From positions 95,170-159,169 of the forward strand of contig ARYC01000200.1 of assembly GCA_000711775.1 (NCBI GenBank): 64,000 nt of DNA. The letters run 5' to 3'. The position numbers and the translations under genes were made by a program. The notes under the pieces were generated by a model. It ran no database searches. It saw only the letters and a program-made list of their open reading frames with translations, and had not been told where the DNA came from. Shown here piece after piece: positions 12,401 through 24,200 of this stretch. This DNA is from Oxytricha trifallax (lineage: Eukaryota; Ciliophora; Spirotrichea; Sporadotrichida; Oxytrichidae). Each line of letters begins with the position of its first letter. The stretch's first letter is position 1.

Positions 12401-15400
12401 GTTAAGATCATTTTATATTGTAGATGAGTTTAATGCATTTTATCTTGGAAATACTTAAAACATAGCAGGATTAATAGCAAATTTAAATTTAAATTAATTA
12501 AATTATTAGTTCTTTTTTTTAGGTAAATATCATTAAATATTAAAACTTTAAGGATTAGGGAATTTTTATTCAAAACAGATAAGCTTTGTAATGACTTCAA
12601 TTTAGCAGAATAGTTGCATTTCAGCTGTTTCAATTGAAACAATTGACTATATAGGTGGTACCCCTGGGTTGTACCAATTAAGTATCCAAACGACATCTGA
12701 CAGTTATTCAATTATAGACTTATTATGATTTATTAATAGTTAATATTAAAATCAATAAATGTTAATAACTTTGGAACTATTGTTTCTGTAGATGCAGATA
12801 TGAGTTAGAATGTTGATAGATTTATAATATCGACATTAATTAATTTCACTTAATTAAATAAATAAATTAAAGATCATGGTGTGCAAATAGTTAAGTTACT
12901 ATTGATCTTAATTCTGTGATAACTACCCAATATACAATGGGAGACCCCGCTTATAACTTAACTATCTCCCCTTTTACATTAAATATGCCATGCTCAGATG
13001 CCACTATTACCTATAACTTAATTATTTTACAAAATATGCTTTGATTGTAAAACAAAATGAAAATTATGTTGAAAATTTAAATTTAAAGTGGAAACTATAA
13101 TAATTCAATATAAATATAAACTATAATATATAATGATTCATAAAAAAAACGACAACTAATACTTAATTTAATTAACTACAATACAAACTGCTAAATTAAT
13201 GCTTCTATAAGGAATCTTTCAAATAATTTTGTACTAAAATTATTAATTTATCTGATTTTAAATTCAAATTTTTCTGGACATAAAATAATCCTTTTATTTA
13301 AATTTTTTAACAGGTAGAATTATAATAAGATATATAAATTAATTATAATTTTTATGAACCGTTATTATTATCATAGTTTTATTGAAGAAATTTATAATTT
13401 AATTATACACTGCTATGATTGATTCTATCAATTTTATTTTAATATGAGATTATTTTTTATCATTTCCCCTATTTTATTAAGTAATTTATTTTTAATCAAT
13501 AAATTAAGGATTTTTTCAAAATTGCAATTAATTTTTAAATAATTTTTATTTTTTTATGAATTAATTTATTTGTCTGAGTAAATAATAATCTAATTATTTC
13601 CCATATATTCTTAATATTATTAATTTACTTTTAGTAATTTCAATTATAAACTGATTAAAATATAATGATTTTAATTATGTAAATTTAACTAATTTTATAG
13701 CTTTAGCAATGCCAATAGTCTTACCACCAAGTATTTTCTAATTTTTCCCTGTAGAGAGAACCTTGTAGATATTTTCAAATACACTTTAAGATTACACTGA
13801 TTACAATAATTGTTTAAATTTATAAAAGTGTGAAAAGATATTAGATTAAAATTTGTCTTTTTTATTAAATAATGCTCATATAGTTATAAAAGGTGTAGTA
13901 GATTAAAGTCCATCAACATTTGGAACCTAAGAAATTTTAGTTTAATTATATGGTAGTTGTCCTTCCACTACAACAGTTTTTATTTAATTTATAATAAATG
14001 AGTCACCTTTACCTTACCAGGTAAAACATAAACGATAATTCTTGGTGTGAATAATGGAACATACTCTTACAGTTTTCCATAACATACAACAAATAATGCA
14101 GCGTGCCCTTCTCACAGGTATGCTATGAATGTTTCATCAACAACTTCTGTCCCAATCACTCATCCAGCATTTTAATTTAATGAAATCACAGACCCAAATA
14201 ATATGTTTATCGATACAACTCAGTTTTTGGGTGGTGAGATTTTTCCCATCACTTTCTTGCTTTAATTTAATATGATAATTTTCCAATTAAAAATCATTTT
14301 TATTAATCGGACTACAGTGATGCTTTCGATGAATTCATTCTCATAGTATAAGTTGCTATTGTAAATACGACAACATCAAATACCACAAACAGCACTAATA
14401 GCACAAACAACACTAATAGTACAAATAATACAGGAAATTTTAATAATACTGAATAAACTAAGTAATATTTTGTTACTAATTCTGGGCCTCCAAACTTTTT
14501 ATTTTCTATTCAAGATATCTAAAACCTTTTATATATAATTGATATTGTGATACAAGTAGGGGATTAGCAAAGTCAAAGTTTAGGGGGGAAGCTTCCTGCC
14601 CCTAAGCAGTTTTACAGCCTCTATCGGAAGTTTTCTACCACTTTCTGTAGTTTCCTGCCCCCAACATTAAAAGCTATAATAATTGGCAATAAAAATATTA
14701 AAGGCATATAAATCTCAATTTTAGTCAACATAACGAAAATTAGTTAACTTTTCAAAATATTTAATTTTCAAGATTAACATTTCTTCTTTGTCTAATAATA
14801 TATAAAAAACAATTTTAGGGTATTTGTTATTTATAAATAATAAATGGGATTTTATTGAAATTTGATATCTTTTCAAAATAGAAACGATATTGGATGCCAA
14901 ACTATCTATAATTAAATCACAATTGATGATAGAGATTTTAAGTAATTTATACATATTATATTTGTATATGATTGGGTAGGAAACTTCCCCAAAAGTTTAC
15001 CTTAAGTAATAGACCCAGATGAAGATGGTTATATAATGATAATATCTTTCAATTCTGCTTAAACTTTCGCAAAGTTTGAGAATGATTAAATCCTTGTAAA
15101 TCCAACATCTGCTTCACATATAGGAATTTACAAATGCTCGATAACATTAACTGATAATAATTCTAGTCCAAAAACTAATTTGATAACTTTTACAATAACA
15201 GTTTAAGGAGACTTAGTTTAGGATTAAACTTAAGCTGAGCTTTCGTAAAACATTATAAGAACAAATAATTCTAATGATTTGACAGCAAAAATTGTATCAA
15301 TTGATAGATATGGGTTGGTGACATTGAAATTTAACAGAGATATAATTAAACCTGAATACTGTCTTAAATTTGATTAGAAAACACTAGAACTAAATTTAAT

Positions 15401-17686
15401 AGTAAATTAAGAAAATCAAAATTATGATAAACTTGCTTTTGATTGGATTTTAATATCATGTACTGATCGATAGCTTTAATTTCAACTCAATTTTTAAAAT
15501 CCTTCCTACATTTCTATGTACTTTTTATTTTAATTTTTTAATACGCTAGAGATTCCCTTAAGATAACATTCCTCAGAAATGGTAATTTTATAGACAAAAC
15601 TACTATGAAACCAATAAAACATAAATATAGTTGCTAAAATACAATACCTTCTTATAAATTATTTATGTGTTTTACAATTTTATTATAATTATATTATAGA
15701 TAGACAGAAGTAGTGCTTTATTTTAGGCAAAAGATGCTTTGTCTTCAGCTCAACAATCTGCCTAAATTATGGTAATAGGAAATTTTGCTCTCAATCTAAT
15801 ACTGTAAATTATATTCAACATATTATAGTCAATATAGGTCTTCATCTTTATCGTATCTTTGGGGAATGATTAATGCATTGCAACTAATTCTTGCAATGCC
15901 TTTACTTAATATTTAATTTCCTGCAAATACTAAAATGTTTTACGGCCTGCTAACCTCAATATCTTCATTTGATGTTCTTCCAACTGAAAAAATAGATTAG
16001 AGTGTGTTTTAACTAAACAGCGAGGAAAGTGAGGACTCTGAAGATTCAAGTTCTTAAGCTTTTTCTGACAACTTTTCAGATATGGATATCTTTTTAAAAT
16101 ATAATTATGATGATTTCAAGATTTAACTCTAAAACGTTACGAGTTTAAGGATGTGATTTAAAATATGGGGAGTATGTTTTACTTTTTAACTGTAATAATG
16201 ATAGTTTATGCTTTTGCCTTATTGATAAAGCTATTATCTCTAAAATTCAAGACTATGAATAAAGTGTACTAGTTTATTAAGCCTCGATTGTTTTACAATT
16301 TGATACTCAGGTTTATATTGGAAGGATATCTATAGATTAGTGTATCTACATTAGTTAACATTAAATTTGTAAGTTATTATCCAATCTAATAATTTATTAT
16401 ATAGCTTAAATGGGACAACCCAACTTAACAATACATGTCGATCACATCACTTGGACTAGTAGGGATAGTTTCAATTTTTCCATTATTTTTGGCTATCACT
16501 GTTTAAAGAAATTTAGGGAAAATAGATTCATAATTATTATTATTTATAGGAATTAAAATGATTAAAATTTTACATTTTTATAATTCTAAATAATAATAAA
16601 ACATAAAAAATACTCATCACAAAGAATAATTTCTATAAGATTCATTTAATCGTTTTTCTATTATTTTTTGATTTTATTTATGCTTTACCTTAAAATTTTA
16701 AAGTGTTAGAGGATAAATCGTTAACAATAAAAATTGGAGCTATCTATGAAGGTTTAAACATAAAAAGTAGATTATCAAGTATTTACTACGCAATTTTCAC
16801 AATGAGAAGACTATTTATAGCTCTGTTATGTTTAATGCTGATTAATTGGCCTATTACCTAGGTCTAGATTTTCATCTTTATGAATTTAGCATCAATAGTG
16901 TACATATTATGGGCAAAACCCTTTGAAACAAAACTTTCTAATAATCTTGAGGTTTTTAATGAGCTGTGCATATTAACAATCTCTTACTAAATGTTTTTGT
17001 TCACAAGATTTGTAGATGATCCAATTGTAAAATATGACATAGGATGGTTTATAATAGCAGTTACCTCCCTTAATCTAATTACAAATATGCTACTTATGAT
17101 AGTTGTAACTGTCATTAATTTTAAGAAGAATTTCTCCAAATACTTATTGAAAGTAAAAAGCATTTTCATGAGAATGAAGAGTCACAATAATCTTAAAATT
17201 CAATAATTGAATTAGAAATATGCCTTTGAATAAATTGATAGTGAAACTAATTTGCAATAAAATCAGTTAGATATTTCTACAACTAATAATTAGTTGAAAT
17301 AAACATAAATTGATTTTTCACTTGAAACATCTCTTACAGCTCTAAATTAAACTTAAAGTAAAGTTAGTCGCAAAGTCAAGTAACCTAAGCAAGAATAGAC
17401 TGACTATTAATAATTTTACCAAAATGATATTTCACCAGTTTAGTAGTTTTTGAAAACTCTAAATCAAAATTAGAAAGTAAATTTAAGCTTTTTAAAGCAA
17501 GATTTGAATGACTAGAATAGAAGACCTAGTAAGGCAGCTTTAATAAGTACAAATGAACTTGAGAAAACAAATTTTAATTTTATGATTGACGAAATGAATA
17601 ATAAAGCCCTGTAAATGAATAATAATTTTAATGTAAATGAAAGATTTTCTCGCAAAAATTACAATAAGGATCAACATCAGTTTTGA
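9401..17686 (+). CDS. Gene 2: CADG-type surface membrane protein paralog (germline, IES-interrupted)
   Basis: Starts ATG ATG at 9401 with a hydrophobic signal peptide, joined over an IES to QQCFDG, the mature N-terminus shared with genes 3-5 (QQYCFAG). Propeller-like blade blocks follow (9562 to ~9780 with GDIAMGGGVASD; ~10755-11040; ~11212-11570), then extracellular blocks (~12250-12370, ~12860-13035, ~13700-14460 with a Thr/Asn-rich stretch). Next comes VIDPDEDGY split by an inserted element at 14582-14991, then a block to ~15560. The membrane domain runs from ~15720 and has the shared intron and the MDIF motif. The Lys/Gln-rich tail ends at TGA 17684-17686. It is the most divergent of the four full copies. 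All TAA/TAG codons are read as Gln. Function unknown; a plasma-membrane surface protein is inferred. Confidence 0.8.
9486..9561 (+). other. 76-bp IES after the gene 2 signal peptide, pointer TTAT
   Basis: TTAT occurs at 9482-9485 and 9562-9565. Joining gives CTC TTA TCC CAG CAG TGC, reading LLSQQCFDG. Without removal the frame meets TGA at 9548-9550. Confidence 0.75.
11638..12157. mobile_element. G-rich-TIR element, copy 1 (520 bp)
   Basis: The left end is GGGGGGGGAAAGCTTCCTGC and the right end is GCAGGAAACTTTCCTCCCCC, an inverted pair. The motif TTTCCTGCAC is repeated just inside each end. It is flanked by an 8-bp direct repeat ATTATATT (11630-11637 and 12158-12165). It lies in non-coding DNA between blocks of gene 2, carries no gene and is probably non-autonomous. 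Confidence 0.85.
14362..14457 (+). repeat. Thr/Asn/Ser low-complexity coding repeat in gene 2
   Basis: Imperfect repeats of the type ACAAACAGCACTAATAGC translate as runs of TN, NST and NNT. The stretch sits in the extracellular part before the DPDEDGY block. It is a likely glycosylated spacer and a site prone to length change. Confidence 0.6.
14582..14991. mobile_element. G-rich-TIR element, copy 2 (410 bp), exactly an IES of gene 2
   Basis: The left end is GGGGGGAAGCTTCCTGCCCC and the right end is GGGTAGGAAACTTCCCC. The flanking repeat AAAGTTTA (14574-14581 and 14992-14999) is both target duplication and pointer. Deleting the element plus one repeat joins CAA AGT TTA CCT TAA GTA and yields QSLPQVIDPDEDGY, matching KLPSVFDPDGD in gene 3. 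The interior resembles copy 3: ATCACAATTGATGATAGAG here and ATCATAATTGATGATAAAG there. Confidence 0.9.
15804..15837 (+). other. Conserved 34-nt intron of gene 2
   Basis: GTAAAT ... ATATAG. Joining gives LNLILSSSLSYLWGM, at the same site and phase as the introns of the other four paralogs. Confidence 0.8.
16117..16119 (+). other. Candidate 3-bp IES in gene 2, pointer GATTT
   Basis: GATTT occurs at 16112-16116 and 16120-16124 with CAA between. The upstream frame (MDIFLKYNYD) and the downstream frame (DLTLKRYE) agree only if 8 bp are removed. Confidence 0.6.
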
Positions 17687-18283
17687 GAAATGATTAGAGG
17701 AAAAAAGATCTTTTGTATTTTCATCGAATAACTACATATTTTTAATTTTCATATATAACTTAATTTGATTAATTAATATTCCTTTTTTAAATTTAATTTC
17801 ATATTGTTAACTAAATTAATTGCAATATCAAATTGGTAAAATGATAAAATTAAGCATGCTTATTTATTTATCAAATTAAGCTTAATTTAAAATTAAATTC
17901 TTATTTTTTCTCCACTATAATGATAGTATTTGACTTTAAATATTATTTTGATAGATTCTTTCTAGCATAATTATCAAATTACTCAATTCCTGATTATTTA
18001 AGATTCCTATAATAGTATAAATGTAAATGAATTTTATAAAATAATATAATTTAATAATAGAAAGATATTTTTTTATTTATTTATAAATCTAATTAACCTA
18101 ATTATAAAATTTTAAAAAATTTTATTTATTTTATTCAATTTTATTTAGACAAGATAAAATGCTTTTTCAATTAAAATAATGGACATAAAAAAGTTTATAA
18201 GAATAAGGAATCCAAAATGTACCCATGGTTATATATAATTACTATTATTAAAAAAATTATTATATTTTATTATCTATTAATAA
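17687..18283. other. Spacer between genes 2 and 3
   Basis: About 600 bp of AT-rich DNA. No coding block or repeat element was recognised. The 5' and 3' untranslated regions and the chromosome-end addition sites of the somatic versions should lie here but carry no readable mark. Confidence 0.5.
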
Positions 18284-21200
18284 ATGTGGAGGCCTTAATA
18301 GCTTTTACTTTAAACTACTGTTCTCATACTATCTTTTCTTCAACCTAGCTACCAGCAATATTATTTGAAATACATTAATTTATATTGCTTTGCTGGTAGT
18401 TTTCCCAAACTTGTAGGCGGAACAGTATAGGATACACGATTAACAGCGATAGACTTAGATATTAACAAAAACATAGCAGTGGGAGGGCATACATTTGACA
18501 CTTCAATTGCTCCTGCTGCTACTTAATATGACTCGTCAGTTATATTCTTTTCACTGGATAATACAGGAGAATTCAGGTTCAGAAAAGTTATTGATGAGTA
18601 CTAGCAAGTCGTTAGCCTTCGATACACCCCTGATGCCTCAGAGATATTTTTACAAACAATAAGTAGATTTAATTATATTGTGTAATATTCGTTTTAATGG
18701 ATGAACTTACTAAAATAACGTTTGTGGTTATTAATTCAATAAATGGAAGCTTTAAAAGGCAATATAACCTAATAGGAAGTCCTACAAAATTAAGTTCAAG
18801 CTTTGTAATTGACACAGACATGCAAGTTTACACTGCTTTCACAAGGGATGTAGGAGACTTAAAGATATTTACATTTAAAGGTGATGGCACGGCCAGCGGA
18901 ACCATTGTGAGAAGAAGCTAAAACAATCAAACTCAAAACTTTCTTGTTACTTTTAATTTCTAATATATTTTATACATAATAAATTTCTTGTTATCAAAAT
19001 TTTTATAAAAAGTTCTAGGAATTAAAGTTTTTTAAATACTTTTAACAAAAAGTATTATAAGAAATTTTTTAATATTTATTATAATTAGAAAAAAAGGATT
19101 AATACTTACCTGGGAATGCGAGCGGAGCGAGCAACGAGGGGGGTCGGACTTGGCTGAAAAAAAATGGAGAAAAAAATTTTATTTTAGAATCACATATAGC
19201 TAACCCTTTCATTCGATATCTAAAAACCTACATAAAAGATGTACAAAATTTTCAGAAGTTGGCCCTAATGGGTTTTGGAAAAAAAATTGGGAAAAAAAAG
19301 ATAGAAAAATTTCAAAAAATAAAAGAATATTCTGTCGACCATCTTAATGATGGGTCCCTATTTAGTATTAAAATCCCAGGTAAGTATTAATGATTACCTT
19401 CAGTTGAGATATTTAATATATTAGAGATCTCCAATTAAATTTTAATCTCTTTTAATTAATTTCTCTAATTCACAATTCACAATTAGAAAAAAAGTAAAAA
19501 TTTATTAAATTTAATTGAAAATTTTTTTAAATAAAACAGTGAATTATATATATATTTATTAAAGCAAAAATTAATTTCCTAGATGTTTTGTTCTTTTCTA
19601 TTATTTTTTAATTATTATATTAGTTTTAATTAATTATTTTAGTATTTAAATAAATAATTATTATTATTTATTATTTAAAGCTGTACGGAATTAATACTGG
19701 GGCTTAAACCAGGCAGATATATATATATATATATATATAAATATATATATAATCAAATATTCATACTTTGACTTTGGCGATCCAGTTTCATCTTTCCAAG
19801 GGAAGTTACCCCTATATGTACTCGAATAGTTTCACAACGTGCACGTTCCACTTGCCTACTTGTGAGGACTTATGCAGTATTTCGCTAAATAAATTATATT
19901 CTTGATGTATAATTAAATTAACTAATTTGAATTTATGTTTAAAGAATAATTAAAAAGAAAAACTAATTTCTTTTGTAAATGTATTTTTAAATTAAATTAT
20001 AGATTATACTTCTATAATTAAATAATAAAAGGTCATTAGATAAAAAAATGAAAAATCATAATAGGGGGGGGAAGTTTCCTGCCCCTAACATTAAATTTTA
20101 TGTTTTTTGCAATAATTATAATAGAAACAAATAAATTTCAATTTCAAATTCCATAATCATGTACTATACAACATTTATTATATAATTTTCAAGGTACATA
20201 ATTATTCTTTATCAAATTATATATTATTAACAAGGCTAAAATAAGTGTTTTTTATTCATAATTAATGTAATTTTAATTAAATTTTAAATTCATTATCAAG
20301 GTAGAAATGATATTTGAAGCTAAATTAAAAAAAACTACATCATAATTGATGATAAAGATTCTTTGAAAATTATAAAAATTACATATTTTTATGTATGGGG
20401 CAGGAAACTTCCGAAGGGGGCAGGAAACTTCCCCCCCCCCATCATAATATATGGCTAAATTGAATAAATTTAATATCTAGTAATAAATAAATAAGATAGT
20501 TTGATATTTTTGTTTTATATTTATAAAAATTAAATATTAGCACAACAAAAAAATATTTATATTTTATTTAAAATTTAACAAATATATTTTATTATTATAA
20601 TGTATCAAATAAATTTTCGAAATAGTTATTTTAATTTACCAATTTATATGTAATCCTTTTTTAATTAAAAGTCTCAGAGTTTTTGAATTTATCCACTTTA
20701 TCAATGATAAATGATATGTTCATATTTGACAATCCAATAAGAAAGTAAATCCTCATGGCTGGTTACTTTAAGAATTCATCTGGATATGAATTTCTTGGTC
20801 TACTTATGTATTAACCTTCTTCCAACTTGAATTTATATAAATCCTATGGAATTGACTTGTCAAAGTATAATTCCCTAGTATATTTATATTAAATAATGCG
20901 CCTCATTTAGAATTTGGCAACATCTTCACAGTTTATAATTCAAATACAACTTTAGATAACAGGCCATTTTTTAACTTTGGATGTATTGAAAAACCCTCGA
21001 GCAACATCATTTTCATGAAATTTTCAATTGCAAAAAATTTAGGAGAAGGCAATTAATATTTCTTTGAGACTGACCCTTCTGAGCAGCTAAATTGTCGAGG
21101 AATTTAAATCCCATCATTATATTAGAATGTTCTTGATTATTGGAATTATAATGGGGTCTCTAAGTTTAATTAATGCTTTAAGATTGATACATTCATTAAA

Positions 21201-24200
21201 ATATTATTTAAATTTTATAATCATATGATAATTTTGTGACCTTCGATTATTTTATTTTTATTTTATATTATGTTTGATAAATATTTCTTTTCTTTATTTC
21301 AAATTATCCATAATCTAGTATTACTTATTTAGCTCAAGCGCAAATATAGTTTTAGTTAAATTTTACAATTCTCTATTTTTATATTTGAATAAAAAATCAG
21401 TTTGAACTTTCTTACCCTCTTCTAATTTTATCTTGATTATTGATATTTAGTAAGTAATCTTATAATAAAATGTTAATTAAAAATATTTAATGGGAATTAA
21501 GGTAAGAAATGTCAATTTATCTTTATAATTTATATGCACATCCACTTTATTTCTTTCAACATTATAAAAATATATAAGTTTGCGTCCTTAATCATATTTA
21601 ATATGACCTTAATCTAAAGCAAAATTAAATTAAGATATTTTTAAGTTTGGCAAGGTTTATGCTAATTTTTTTACAATATAAAGGAAAATATTAATTTGGT
21701 ATTCAAATACCTAAAAAAAGTATTTTTTTCTATATGAACTTTTTAAAAGATTACCATAGGAGGATCAAAATTATTTTTTTAGGAATAATTTTCATTAAAA
21801 ACATATAATTTCCTTGAAAACTTTCAAATCTAAGAGATTAAATTAATATCAAAAGTAAAGGAGAAAGAAACATTTAAATTACTATTTTTATGAATTTCTA
21901 AAAAGTTTTTTGCTTCAATCATATCTATTAAAAAATACATGTAGATGAGTATAAAAGCTTAGAGAGAAAAAGATTCTTCCTAAGAAAATTCTAATCCCCA
22001 TATATTACTCCCATCATTTAAAGCAAGCAATAAATAGCTAAGGGGTTTTGGGGTTTTTATTTATGCAAAAGATACACATGTTTTATATAGCTATGTTTAT
22101 GCAAGTTAGAGCTTCTAGTTCAAATTTATGAAGGTAGATTTTAGTTAACTTCCAACTTCTGTCTCGATGACATTTCAAATTATAACTCCATTAAATGGAG
22201 GATATAGATAATTTATGAATAATATAAATAGAATTATTTTAATTTTACAGGATCTAACATTCTAAATTCAGCAGTATTTTATGATGAAAAGAATTCCTAT
22301 TATATCGCTGACATTAAAAATATAAATGTCGTGAATAAAGACTATGCAAAGTTTAATTTATAATATTAAAAAGTATACTGGATCTATAATGTCTTATTAT
22401 AACGGTTAAAGCTGCTTGAATTATACTGAAGTTTATTAAGTCGGGATACTAACATTTTAGATTATTGTAAGAGAATTATAATTTTGATTCTCAAAAATAA
22501 TATTTGAAAATAACTTTTTGTTTTATTAAAGAAATTGGCCATTTTTTAAATAAAACTATTTCAATAGAAAGTAAAATAATTTTTTCTTTTAATCCTGATT
22601 TATTCTATATGATTATAATAATTAATTTTTAACTTTAGTTGACTACCAAATGAAAGGTATTAGTTCTTCAGATTTTTCTACACAATTAAGTTCAGCTGAT
22701 TATTGTAGGAATACATTTGATTTGGGAAAATAATTTATAATTAATTAAATAAATAATTAAAATCGTGGCAGTTAACTTTCTGGAAACCTAGACAATATGG
22801 TACTTTTTCGATAGGGAATTAAAAATTAGCTGGACTTTACTATTGGCGGTATCCCTCTATCGCATTCCTGGAGCGAGATAAATCGGTTTTAATTTTTGGT
22901 GATTTGTTTAGTTGATTTTAATGTCAAAATTAAAGTTGATTTATCTCGCTTCAGGGATGCGATAGAGGGGTACCGCCAATAGTAAAGTCCAGCTAATTTT
23001 AAATTCTCTATCGAACAAGTACCATATTGCATAGCCACGAATTTAATTATATAATTGTTTAATTTTAATTTCATTTTCCAAATCAAATGTATTCCTACAA
23101 TATTATAACACTAATCTCTATAATATGTATGATTTTTTGGTTTTATCTTCCTATAACAACTGGTGTACTACTAATACTCCATAGACATATGAATTTACAA
23201 ATTAGATGGAATTTGAATACGTATTGTACTCTGGACCTAAAAACTTTCCTTATCGAGAGTTTTACACATCACCATATTGTGAAGATGCAAGTTTTAGTAA
23301 TATACCTAGAATTCATTACACTTAAGCGAATTCATCTGCACCTAAAAGTGGATTATTGAATGCCACTTTGCCTAGCTCTATAACCTTTAATTTTACCACA
23401 AACTTGATTATAATGTTGATAAATTTCAAATAATTATATGATTATAACAGTTTAATTAAAATTAGTAAAAAACTTACTCTAAATAATTTGATTTAAACAA
23501 ACTAAATATTTTTACTAATTTTAATTTAAATTGTTATACCGTTGACTCTTCTAATTAAAATGACGTAATGATTTACTATATTGGAATAAGAAGTGAGCTT
23601 CACCAATAAAGTAACTATATTAAGGATCAGATGCTTATAATATTTATTTTAATGATGGCTTAAATCAATATCATAAATCCTTGCTTAGTGGCTACTGTTA
23701 CCCCAACAGTTCTGACAACATAAATATACTACTTCAGAATGTAAAATGGAACGCAGTCGATAACACTACCAAATTTCATTTACAATAATTCCATTTGTGA
23801 AAAAGTTCATTAGCTAGTGAATTCAACTGTTGGTGGTACTCTTAACCCTTTATTTCACTATGATAATTCAACAAATTTATATAAGTTAAGTATCGATACA
23901 AATTAAGTTACTAATGGGACAGTCTTCAATCTGGCATTCTAATCATACTATCTTTATAGTAATCAAACTCAAACTATGAAGACTATTGATTTTGAAATTA
24001 TAATTTACAACTGCTTAGATGCTCAATTAATACCTTCTTTATCAAACAAAACTTACTATATATTTGACCCTACTGCGACTATTCCGTTATCAATTTATGA
24101 TACAAATCCAAATTATGATTGTGGAACATATCAATATTTTCCTGCTTTACTACTATCTGGTTCTATACCTGTAGAGACTGCTTTACCTACTTATATAACA

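Noticed and set aside
16987..17169. 60-codon minus-strand ORF opposite the gene 2 membrane domain
   Set aside because: It is the antisense shadow of a coding block aligned with genes 1, 3, 4 and 5 on the + strand.
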